Positions 35,149 to 47,500 of a DNA stretch of 64,000 nt are shown in pieces. The first letter of the stretch is position 1; the number at the start of each line of letters is the position of its first letter. The notes beneath the pieces were generated by a model. It searched no databases. It was not told the origin of the DNA and saw only the letters and a program-made list of their open reading frames with translations. The position numbers were made by a program, and so were the translations under genes. This stretch comes from Pteria penguin (lineage: Eukaryota; Mollusca; Bivalvia; Pterioida; Pteriidae), in the NCBI GenBank assembly GCA_035048485.1, contig CM068583.1, forward strand, positions 19,071,341 to 19,135,340, read 5' to 3'.

Positions 35149-37461
35149 GAATATTGTTTTACGTCTCTCCACGACAATTTCACGTATATGGTGACGGCAT
35201 CTGTCTGATGCATCACACAGAAATTTAGACCTTTGCAATGGCCCTACCCGAAACAGTGAAGGATCTTCTACGTTACCACGCCTACCGGACTCCACGTCAC
35301 CACGCCTACCGGACTCCACGTTACCACGCCTACCGGACTTCAGTTGTTACTGTCTCATTCTGTCTCAAACACAAGACACCGACAATACGCCGACTGGACT
35401 CCAGTCTGAGACTTCTGGATGACGAGAAGTACATCTAATCGAGTGATCTACGTTGATGTACCCACGGCAGGAGTTGAACTAAGGACCTCTTGGTCACGAG
35501 TGGAGCATCCACTGAGCAACGCCGGCTTTGATTATGATGATTATGTTGTTGTTATTGTTGTTGTTGCTGCTACTGCTGCCGCTGTTTTTGTCAGTATCTT
35601 GCAGTATTAAAGATGATTGTTTACCAAGGCGTTATAAAACATAACGCTAAACAAAATCCGACAGGACAAATTATATAAATGAATATAAATAACTTTCAAC
35701 TTTTAATTAAGTGTGAGAAAAATGGTTGATTACCAATTACACTGTACATTCTAATTCTAACAAACATGGAATTCGAACACGTGTTTGCATTTTAGGACCG
35801 ATACATAACATCATTCTGAATGGGAAGGAGATCACGAGGTCACTGACCTGTGCTGTAGAGCTGTCAGCAAATCATACATCTGCAAGATGGAAACTGACAA
35901 TGAAACCCCTAGCTGACGTCATGGAACAGTTCAAGGTTAGTATGACGCTTTATATATGAGGTATATTGTAATACATTCTTCTGAAAAAAAGAATGAGAGT
36001 CGAATAAAAAGAAGACGTACAGAAAAACGGACAGACACATATGTTTATACCGCTGGTTATGTTTATTGCGTTAAACTATGTTATAATACATGTAGTAATT
36101 CAGATTTAGATTGGTGGTTGTACTACTGCAATATACATTATACTATTTTTTGTTTTGTTTTGTTTTATTTCATCTATACGGTAATGGCATCTGCGTGGTG
36201 CAGTGCACAGAATGCTAGATCTTTGCAACGGATCCGCCCCAAGCAGTGAGGGATCTTTTACGTGTCACGCCCACCATGACACGGGACCTCGGTTTTTACT
36301 GTCTCACTTGAAAGGCAAGGCATTGACTAGTTACAAGCGGGACTCGAACTCCGTTCCTCGTAGTCATGGGCCAGACACCAGACAGATTGAGCTATATCGG
36401 CATATATATTATTCTAATGCATTACTTAAGATATATCCTTACAGTACAATTCAATTGTACAATATTGTTGTGAGCAACAATTGTATATGACAGTAGTCTA
36501 ATGTTTTAAATAAATTTTTAAGAGTGTTGCAAATTAGACTTATAGTTAAATGTATTATATGTATGTATTAAACTATGGACTGCTGTTTTGTTTTCAGAAC
36601 GAGGGACTCTACCTGAGTAAAGTATCTAAAAAACTAAATGAAACATTTGCACCTATTAGGAAAGAAGTGAGTGTTAATAAATTAATTAATTACTTAATTA
36701 AGGGAAAACAAAAAGCAAAACACTTACAAAACAACCCCCCCCCCCAAATACAAATACAATTAAAACAAAATAAAAACAAAAATTGAAAAAAAAACTTTTT
36801 TCAGTTCATATTTCATCTACAAGACCCGTACTTGTAACTTACATTTACCTAATATGTATAATTTATTAACTAAAACATATTTTCTCGTAAACCCAAAATT
36901 TGTCACTTCGCGAAAATATGAAGTTCAAGCAAAATTTGTTTTGATTTTGCATTGTGTCGAAAAGTTACATCACTAAAACTAACCACGAGATCTACGAGAA
37001 GACATCGTTAATGACAAGTTTATTAGCATTGATATTTCATTTTCATAAGCTGAGAGACAAGAAAGAAGAAATCAAGATGAAATTTAACGTAAATGTGGTG
37101 GACAGACTATCGAAATTCAAGCGGGGTAAAAGAATCTATGAAAAAGGCAAAAGAGTCTATAATAAAGTAAAAGGTGCATTGGCCGTTCTTCGAGAAAGAG
37201 CAGAAAAAGCAGAAGAGGAATATAAACAAAAACTTACCCTACGATGTGAAGGTGGGATTAATTATTCATTTGTATATTGCTGTTTTGGTTTGTATTGCTT
37301 TCTTGGAGTGAATGTACTTTGGGATAACACCGCAATAAAACACATCAAATCGGTGTATTGAGGGATCGCCAAATCTCGTTTCACATTTAAGTATCTTATA
37401 AATTTGATGATTACTTTCTTCATTCCAAATCATTATCATATCAGGCATTTAATATATATAT

Positions 37462-37554
<93 letters not shown>

Positions 37555-40500
37555 CTCTTCGATAGATGTGTATGACCGTGGAGTCCTGAAATGTAGACAG
37601 AAATTTCAAAATCTGGAAAGAGATTGCCTTAACACCATTCCTGTCATTGGCTATATCTTATGCCTGCCATTGAAGCTGACGTTCTTCTGCCAAATAATGA
37701 GAGGTATATTTTAACGACACTTTTTATTTAAAGGAAATCATATGGTAATCAGTCATTCCAATGGATCTTGATCCGATCTTCAGTGGTTAAAGGGACGTAA
37801 TATCGGTCACTTTTTCTCGTTGACTAGTGATACTTTATTTCTCGTTGACTAGTGATATCTAACGTCATTATTTCTTGTTGACTAATGATACTTTTAAAGT
37901 ACAGTTCAATATACGGGTCAAAATCATGTGGCACATGAACGATGAGAATTTTGATGAAACTTCACATGTGAAATCTGTACTTATATATGAGTAAATAAGT
38001 AAAACAAAATCAAAAATTTCATTTTGGTTTCCATGGAAACTTGACATTACATTTGTATTGCTATATATAGTATTCGGTCATAGTAAACTGGCATAACTTA
38101 GTGCTTTTAAAATGTTTTAATTCACAATTTGATGAATGAAAATAAATTGTAATAATTCTCAAATAAGGGATAAGACTTAATTTAATAAATTAATAACATT
38201 TGAGCATTTTGAAGAATTCATGCAGCTAATCTACTAACAGATAAATTGCCTATTTTCAATTTTAATGAAAAAATAAGAAATTCTTAAAGTGCTATTAGAA
38301 TGCTGGAGAATTTTGCGTTTTCATGTAATACTAATTGAATTATTCCTCCATTGATAGAAATTACAATTTTTCCTGCTTCAGTATTTCTCTGGGAGATGTC
38401 TTAAAATACCGATTTGCCTAGTACCACGTACAAAATAAAAGACTTCCGGTTTAACTTGTTACAGAACCTTTGTACAACTTTTAACGTCATTTAGTATGAC
38501 GTCACAATTCAAAGTTTAACGTAATAATGAAAAATCAGGGGAAAGTAGCAGCTGTACAACTTCTGACGTCACATATTATGGCGATTAACTACTGAAAAAA
38601 GCTATCGAACTTTTTATTGCTTATTGTATATATCTTGAGATCGGCGTCACGCATGAGCATAATATTTTGTGAGCGACTCTTTTATGTAGATAGGCACATA
38701 ATATAGAAAAATTGTGATCATTCTAATAGCATTTTAAAAAGAACCCATTTTCATATTAAATTTTTAAAAATTGGCAAGAAGTCTGAAGAACTACGGTAAA
38801 AGAGTTTAGATATTGCTATTAAAAGTTTTAAAAAATAGTATGAAATGTTGTTTATAAAAAAAAAACAACCGTGTGAAAAATAGCGATTTTAGCCAAAATC
38901 CAATTTTAATCATTCTATTCACTTACTTAAAGTACAAAGATAACTTTAATTCTGTACACGTAAATGTTTTAATTTCATATTATTGTGATTAGATTCAAGT
39001 AATTCACATGTATTGTTTCAACATAATGACATTAATAGTGAAAATAAAGAATTGTTACCATGACAACAGTTTGGAGCCTATAGAAATGAAGCTCAATTTA
39101 CAAATATTATGGCAACTAGTCATAAAAGTGTAGTAAATAACTAAAACAATTTTATTTAGACTTTGGATATTTAAATCAATTGTAAATTCATAGCAGAAAT
39201 TAATAAATCAATATCAAACAAGAGATGCATAGACTTTTCACGCACATTGTTTATATATAATCATCATTAATTGGAATGTATATAGACATCCCATTAGCAC
39301 ATTTAGGCATAGAAAATAGTTCTTTATCAGAGAAATGTGAATATTTGTCATAACAATTGCCGCAAGAGCAAAATCAAAGAACAGGTATGTTCAAAACATC
39401 TACTAGATGGTTTAAATACACAAATGCCTACCCACCATATGCTGTGAACCTAAAATTTGACTGTCGTTAGGTGCTGATTCTTATAATAATTTACCATCCA
39501 TGCAAGATGATGAAGGAATAAAACCAGATTATAGTGATTAATGATCATGCGCGGATACAGAGGGGGTTAGGGGGGTCTGGACCCCCCCCCCTCCGGAATC
39601 CGAAAATTTTACCAAAAAAGGTAATATTTGGGCATTTTTGGGGTTGGACCCCCCTGTTCTAAGAGAAAAATTTGCCTTTTTTGGTTGGACCCCCTCTGAC
39701 AAAAATTTCTGGATCCGCGCATGATGATGTAAGGGACTTAATATTGGTCATTATTTCTCGTTGACTAGTGATACTTAACTTCATTATTTTTAGTTGACTA
39801 GTGATACTTTATGTCATTATTTCTCGTTGACTAGTGATACTTTATGTCATTATTTCTCGTTGACTAGTAATACTTAACATTATTACAATGTATTTCTTGC
39901 TGACTAGTGATACTTAACGTCATTATTTCTCGTTGACTAGTGATAATTTACGTCATTATTTCTCGTTGACTGGTAATACTTAACATTATTACAATGTATT
40001 TCTTGTTGACTAGTGATACTTAACGTCATTATTTCTCGTTGACTAGTGATACTTTACCTCATTATTTTTCATCGACTAGTGATACTTAACATCATTATTT
40101 CTCGTTGACTAGTGATATTTCACGTCATTATTTCTCGTTGACTAGTAATACTTAACATTATTACAATGTATTTCTTGTTGACTAATGATACTTAACATCA
40201 TTATTTCTCGTTGACCTGTGATACATTACGTCATTATTTCTCGTTGACTAGTGATTCTTAACGTCATTATTTTTCGTTGACCAGTGTTACCTAATGTCAT
40301 TATTTCTCGTTGACTTGTGATATGTAACGTTATTATTTCTCGTTGACTAGTGATATCTAACGTCATTATTTCTCGTTGACTAGTGATACTTAATATCACT
40401 ATTTCTCGTTGACTAGTGATACTTTACGTCATTATTTCTCGTTGACTAGCGATATCTAACGTCATTATTATTTGTTGACCAGTGATACCTAATGCCATTA

Positions 40501-43500
40501 TTTCTCGTTGACTAGTGATCTGTAACGTCATTATTTCTCGTTGACTAGTGATCTGTAACGTCATTTTTTTCTCGTTGACTAGTGATATCTAACGTCATTA
40601 TTTTTCGTTGACCAGTGTTACCTAATGTCATTATTTCTCGTTGACTAGTGATATGTAACGTTATTATTTCTCGTTGACTAGTGATACTTAACTCCCTGTC
40701 TAGTGGTATTTAGTGTCATTATTTGTCGTTTACTAACGATACATAAAGTCACTATTTCTAGTTGACTAATTATACTTAACGTCATTATTTCCCTTTAACT
40801 AGTGATACTTAACGTCATTATTTCTCGTTGACCAGTGATACCTAATGTCATTATTTCTCGTCGACTAGTAATACTTAACGTCATTATTTTTCGTTGACCA
40901 GTGATACCTAATGTCATTATTTCTCGTTGACTAGTGATCTTTAACGTCATTATTTCTCGTTGACTAGTGATCTGTAACGTCATTATTTTTCGTTGACCAG
41001 TGATACCTAATGTCATTATTTCTCGTTGACTAGTGATCTTTAACGTCATAATTTCTCGTTGACTAGTGATACTTAACGTCATTATTTTTCGTCGACAAGT
41101 GTTACCTAATGTCATTATTTCTCGTTGACTAGTGATATGTAACGTCATTATTTCTCGTTGACTAGTGATATCTAACGTCATTATTTTTCGTTGACCAGTG
41201 ATACCTAATGCCATTATTTCTCGTTGACTAGTGATCTGTAACGTCATTTTTTTCTCGTTGACTAGTGATATTTAACGTCATTATTTTTCGTTGACCAGTG
41301 TTACCTAATGTCATTATTTCTCGTTGACTAGTGATATGTAACGTTATTATTTCTCGTTGACTAGTGATACTTAATATCATTATTTCTCGTTGACTAGTGA
41401 TACTTTACGTCATTATTTCTCGTTGACTAGTGATATCTAACGTCATTATTTTTCGTTGACCAGTGTTACCTAATGTCATTATTTCTCGTTGACTAGTGAT
41501 ATCTAACGTCATTATTTCTCGTTGACTTGTGATACTTAATATCATTATTTCTCGTTGACTTGTGATACTTAATATCATTATTTCTCGTTGACTAGTGATA
41601 CTTTACGTCATTATTTCTCGTTGACTAGTGATATCTAACGTCATTATTATTTGTTGACCAGTGATACCTAATGCCATTATTTCTCGTTGACCAGTGATCT
41701 GTAACGTCATTATTTCTCGTTGACTAGTGATACTTAACACCATTAATTCTCCTTGTCTAGTGGTATTTAGTGTCATTATATGTCGTTTACTAACGATACA
41801 TAAAGTCACTATTTCTAGTTGACTAGTTATAATTAACGTCATTATTTCCCTTTAACTAGTGATACTTAACGTCATTATTTCTCGTTGACCAGTGATACCT
41901 AATGTCATTATTTCTCGTCGACTAGTAATACTTAACGTCATTATTTTTCGTTGACCAGTGATACCTAATGTCATTATTTCTCGTTGACTAGTGATCTTTA
42001 ACGTCATTATTTCTTGTTGACTAGTGATACTTAACGTCATTATTTTTCGTCGACAAGTGTTACCTAATGTCTTTATTTCTCGTTGACTAGTGATATGTAA
42101 CGTCATTATTTCTCGTTGACTAGTGATATCTAACGTCATTATTTTTCGTTGACCAGTGATACGTAATGCCATTATTTCTGGTTGACTATTGATCTGTAAC
42201 GTCATTATTTCTCGTTGACTAGTGATACTTAACACCATTAATTCTCGTTGTCTAGTGGTATTTAGTGCCATTATTTGTCGTTGACTAGCGATACATAACG
42301 TCATTATGTCTAGTTGACTAGTATTACATAACGTCATTATTTCTCGTTGACTAGTGATTCTTAACTTCATCAATTCTCGATAACCAGTGATACTTTCATT
42401 ATTTCTCGTTGACTAGTGATACTTATCGTTAAGGTATATTTCTCTATATCTAGTAATACCTAAAGTTATTGGTATGTCATGTGACGCCATGAACGTCGTA
42501 GAACGTGGTTTTGGGGAGACCTATACCTCTGCAGAGGACGCTGTAGACGAGATGGAAAAGGGATTCGAAGTCAATTTGCAGTATAAGGTATATTACTAAT
42601 ATTTGCATTAGTTTAAAACGTCTAACCGAAATATTTGTGTTGTATTGAAATAGATCGAATTTTTAAAAGTAAGGACGTAAAAAGAAAATTCAGAATTCTA
42701 ATAAAAGAAATTAAGTCTCAAAACCAATGAATTATAAGGTAACTTTCCATATAATGTTATGTACACATGCTTCTTGTTTACAATGTTCATCAGGTGAATA
42801 TTTGAAGAGGACGTATATATGAGTGGGTGGGTATTTTTTTCTTATTTATTTATTTGTTAATTTATTAACTTATTTCATGTTATTTATTTCAATTTATTCT
42901 TTCATAAAAGATGGTAAAATCTCCGGAAGATATCGACTATTCAACGGCAGAAGAGATTAAGAAAAAAACTATGTACGAGTTTGAGAAGAGAGAGACATGG
43001 GTCGACTTCTTCATGATATTTTTGAAAAGATTTTTGGCTTTCACTTTCATTTTAGTTTTCATTAGGTATGTGCTCCGGAATAATTCATATTTACAAATAT
43101 AGTAATGACTTAATTATCATCTATGACAATACAAGTTTACTTTTCGCGATTCGTAATCGTACTATAATGTCAACAACTAATTGTTTAATATTTTACGTCA
43201 TGCCATTTCTTTATGTCGATTTATATGCTGACAGCATCTGTCTGATGCAGTGCACAGACAATGAACCTACCTATTATGTATAAGTAGGAGCCGAACCGGT
43301 GTTATATAGTAGTTCCCCCCTAGCCATCCCCCCGGGAAAAATGGCTATATAGTATCCCCCCGGAAAAATGGCTATATAGTAGTTTTTCCCCCGAGGGAAA
43401 TTTGGCTATATAGCCATTTTGCCCCCTCTTATAGCCATTTTGCCCCCGGGGAAAAAACTACCAGATCTATATAGTGGATTTTCCTCCCAATGTGAAATTC

Positions 43501-44557
43501 CGGATTTTCTTTTCACACATACATGTAAGTAAATCCAGTTTGTTACCTTGTTCACAATAAATAGATTTCTATTTAAAATAGAGATATCTCAACTGTTTAT
43601 ACGGAGATATATCCAATTAATTTAGAGATATCTCATTTTCTTAAGTAGAAATGTCTTCAATTTTAATCTCTCTTCCAAATACAAATGCATATATTTAGAA
43701 CAGAGATTTATTACTAGAATTTTATTCGAGATATCTTTATTTAATCCGAAAAATCTCTCTGTATATATAGAGATTTATATATACAAATGGAAAAAAGAAA
43801 AACAAGTTCGTTTTTTGCCCCCGGAATGAGATTCGGGAGCATTTAGTTTTTGACCTGTCTGTGACTCTTACCCTGTGGCAAAAACCTTGACTATATCGTT
43901 TGTACCAAGAGGTACAAGGCTTTGAAACTCGACATATAGTTTTCTTGTGATGAGACCTTTTATTTGGGTCCATGATTTTTAACTAGTGAGTTTGACCTTG
44001 GTGCTCTACGCTTTTAAAAAACTTAAACTTTGGCTGTATCTTTTGTACCAAAAGGAGAACGGGTTTTTAACTTCATATATAGATTACTTGTGATAAGATC
44101 TTTAATTTGGGACCATGACTTTTGACCTGATGACCTTGACCTTGAAGTGTGACCTACTTTTAAAAAACTTTAACCTTGACTACATCTTCTACACAAAAGG
44201 GTGTAGAGCTTTGAAACTTAACATATAGATACTTTAAGATGAAACCTTTCATACTTTACGTAAGGTACAAAGGAAATCACATTCTTGTGATCATGATTTA
44301 CAACATCTGCGACTAGACAAGCCTTGTCGTAGATTGCAAATTGTGGACACCTGGGTGGAATTCTCTTCTGTTATTTTCATGTTCATCATGTACTCTGTAC
44401 ATGATGAGCGATATTGTGATATACATATATATCAGTTTCAATTTATTTAGGAATTGAATGTTCAAGGAATTCTTGAACGTCCAATTCTTATATTTGTCAT
44501 TGGAACATTTTGATTGATAAATTCCTATTTTACTTAGGGAGCAACCATTTGACTTTT

Positions 44558-44592
<35 letters not shown>

Positions 44593-47500
44593 GTGTGTGT
44601 GTGTGTGTGTGAGGGGGGGGGGGGGCAGGATATATATTTTGCCCAATTTCAGAGCCGGATTACTTTTTTATTTATTTATTTGATTTTTCCCAAAAATTTG
44701 AGCCGGACTCTTTTTGCAGTCATCGTGCCCCCCCCCCCCCCCCCCCCCCCCCATAAAATGCTTGCTCCCTTATGATGTATTAAGAAATGTTGCCTGGGAT
44801 CGAATCTTGAGTCACAGCCTGACGTCATGATTTGACATCTATACACAAGTAAACGGCAATTTTTACAATGAAATAATAGAAGAAAATAGCATACTATGGT
44901 AATTATATAAAAAGAAAACTTGTAAATAAATAAATAAAACAAAAAATAAATACACACACCACACACACACACACACACACACGCACGCACACACACGCAC
45001 ACACACACACAAACAAACAAAACACTTAACAGTATATAGAAACCCATTAACCATAACACCATCGGTTTGTTCCACAGGCTATTACTATAGTACATTTGTA
45101 TTTCAAATGTTATCTGACTGATACAGAACGAACGTGTATAATTTCCAAACCGTTGCGTAAGGGGGAAAACTACTATGTGGGAAAGACTACTATATAGCAG
45201 TTTTCCGCTATGGGAAAAACTACTATAAAGCCATTTTTCCAGGGCAAAAACTACTGTGGGGGAACAACTACTATATAACACCGGGACCTCTCGGTTTCTA
45301 GCCAAGCGTTCTGTCGCATGAGCTATATGCAGCTCAGTATATTCAATAAAATCATATCGTTCGAGTCAGGCGTTTAAGGGACTTTTGTTTTCTTTTTAAA
45401 GACATCTTTTCTAATTACACTGTATTAAGAATATTTTTTGAAATAAGATTTACCTGAATATATATATATTGAGTTCGTGTTGTTATGATAATTATTCATT
45501 TACCATAAATAATTTTAGATTTATGGTTTTTAATTCTTCAAGAGATAGACGATTAGCTCCTAAGGTTTGTTACATTTTAAAATTCTAATCTGAAATATCG
45601 AGCATTGTTAATCAATTATTTCCCTTTTATAAAAAGATATTGTCTATGTTGCATCTGTCTTATAGTCTTAAATGTCGCACTATTCTTTGATTGTAAGCTT
45701 ATAAGAAAGCTATGCACTATGTCTTAGATTTTTCAGAGGGGGATTCCCTCTCTGAGTTTTGGGGTTTCATGGCTATTAACTCGCCAGATTCGTAAATTGT
45801 TAACGTGTCAAGTTATTCTGATTCCAAGGGAACACCCTTTTCCGATTGTTTATATGAGAGTGAAAACCCAAATACATATTATCACTGAGTTGCTCAGATT
45901 TTTTCCAATTTAGTTAAGGCCCCGACCCGCTTCCCTTTGACCCCCTCCCCTTTCCCAATCCCATTTGCCCCTTGGACGGAAAAGCTTGATCTGGGCCTGT
46001 ATACATATTTGTTTCGGTGTGAATTCATAGGCATATTATATTTTTATTTCAGCGCCTACCAATACAACAAGAAATATTTATCTGATTTCCGCTTCGATAA
46101 TGTTTACATAACACAGTACTACCGGCACATAGACGCTAGGAGAAAAGCAAGGGTGAGCACAGCTTTTACAAAAAAAAAAAGGCATTTTATACATCATAAT
46201 ATCCTAGAAATATGTTATTTGTATGTTCGTTGTGATACTTGCACAGCCTTGAAAAGGCCTAAAATTAAAATCGGTATAATTCTTTTTTGCCGGGTTAAAA
46301 AAGAAGTAACATTTTGCATGAATGTATTCAAGGTAATATTAGGCACGTATGAAATATCAATAAACGGTATGAAATTTTCACCAATGACATAGAGTATCAT
46401 CTGAACGTTTTGATAGGGAAAATCTACGTTGCTTCCTCTGAAAAAGTTCGAAGCTGGGGAAATGATTTTTCCGTCCAGTAAAAAGTTGCTGAAGGCAGAG
46501 AAAGCTAAAATTGTAAGTTGTCGAGTTACTCAAAATCATCAACCTTATCTCATTGCTCCTAACTTATGTGATATTACCATACATGTGCATAAATGAATAA
46601 GAAAGTATAATATTGAACTTTGTTGTTGATGAGAATATTATGTCTCGGACACTAAATACAAGAGAAATTATTTCGTATACAAAATAACGTGTGAGTTGTG
46701 AGCTCTTGAAATTCTATTGTATTTCGGCATCTTCACGGTTATATTTTCACAGGGTAAAGGAACGTTTATGATAATCATGCGATGTTTAGTGTCCGGAATC
46801 ATCATATGGTCAGCAAATCTGTTATATGACGTCATGGATATTATACAAAGAAACAGTCGTATTGATTTTACACACGAAGGTATGTATTATTCAAACTATA
46901 TGTAATCTTACATTGTCCGATTTTACAAATATAAGGACCTCCAGTCACAATACAGGTGAAAATAGAGTCCTCTCTTCAAAACTACATATATTTTTTTTTA
47001 GGAAATAATCATTTCTAGTAAAAAAAAAAGTGCCAAGCGAATAGCTCAACTTTTTTATTTAAACCTCTAATACCAATATTGCTCTGCAACTGCTTGTCAA
47101 AAATGTAGAGGGTTAGTCCATAATGACGTCATTCAACACCCAGGTTCTACCTTCAGAAAAATCGTTGTTCAGACCTTACATGATGATGAAGACAATGATG
47201 ATGATGATGATGTTGAAGATGATGATGATGATGATGATGATGATGATATTATTGTTTTACGTCGCGCCGGGAATATCTCACCCATATGGCGACTGACGAT
47301 GATGATGATATTGATGATGATGATTCATAATCTGTGTTTATTTATAGGTGAACACCATATAAAAATTGACATCAACGGAGACGGCTTCATGAGTACCATA
47401 GTAAGACTGTTCTTCAGCACATTTGATAAAAAGGAAGCCGTCGAGCAAGTGACAACAAATTTTGGTAAGAGATTATGAAGCAGTCCTTTAATAATTTTAT

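Larger units (their letters stand above)
37789..42440. repeat. 33-bp minisatellite in DCST1 intron 7
   Basis: Main array about 39725-42440, over 80 units of about 33 bp: consensus gtcattatttctcgttgact plus agtgatacttaac. A small outlier block of three units lies at 37789-37905 and starts with nearly the same leader (aagggacgtaatatcggtca) as the main array. The 1.6 kb between is non-repeat intronic DNA plus a MITE. Because 33 is a multiple of three, the minus strand shows 11-residue repeats (IMTLSITSQRE); these are frame shadows, not a protein. A longer-period organisation is described in the findings. Confidence 0.95.
43187..45340. mobile_element. DNA element with TIRs inserted into an old SINE, DCST1 intron 9
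   Basis: The element spans 43296-45284, with inverted ends ccggtgttatatagtagttc and gaacaactactatataacac(cgg). The ends are rich in the motif ggctatatagta and in C/G runs. The flanks, 43187-43295 and 45285-45340, together resemble one minus-strand family A SINE (tail ttttacgtcatgccatttct, head agctatatgcagc). No transposase was seen in the 2 kb, so it is non-autonomous. CCGG at both ends may be a target duplication or part of the TIR. Confidence 0.7.

Noticed and set aside
40795..42373. Long minus-strand frames with repeated MTLSITSQRE-type 11-residue units
   Set aside because: They lie wholly inside the 33-bp minisatellite; a unit length divisible by three leaves one frame open by chance. 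No splice context or non-repeat coding sequence adjoins them.
39725..42440. CRISPR-like regular array
   Set aside because: Units are head-to-tail with no unique spacers, in an intron of an animal gene. It is a minisatellite.
44676..45305. 209-codon minus-strand frame
   Set aside because: It runs through a poly-C tract, a (CA)n tract and TIR-element sequence; the composition is not protein-like.
45937..46392. 151-codon frame over DCST1 exon 10
   Set aside because: Only 46053-46152 is the real exon; the rest is intron read-through.
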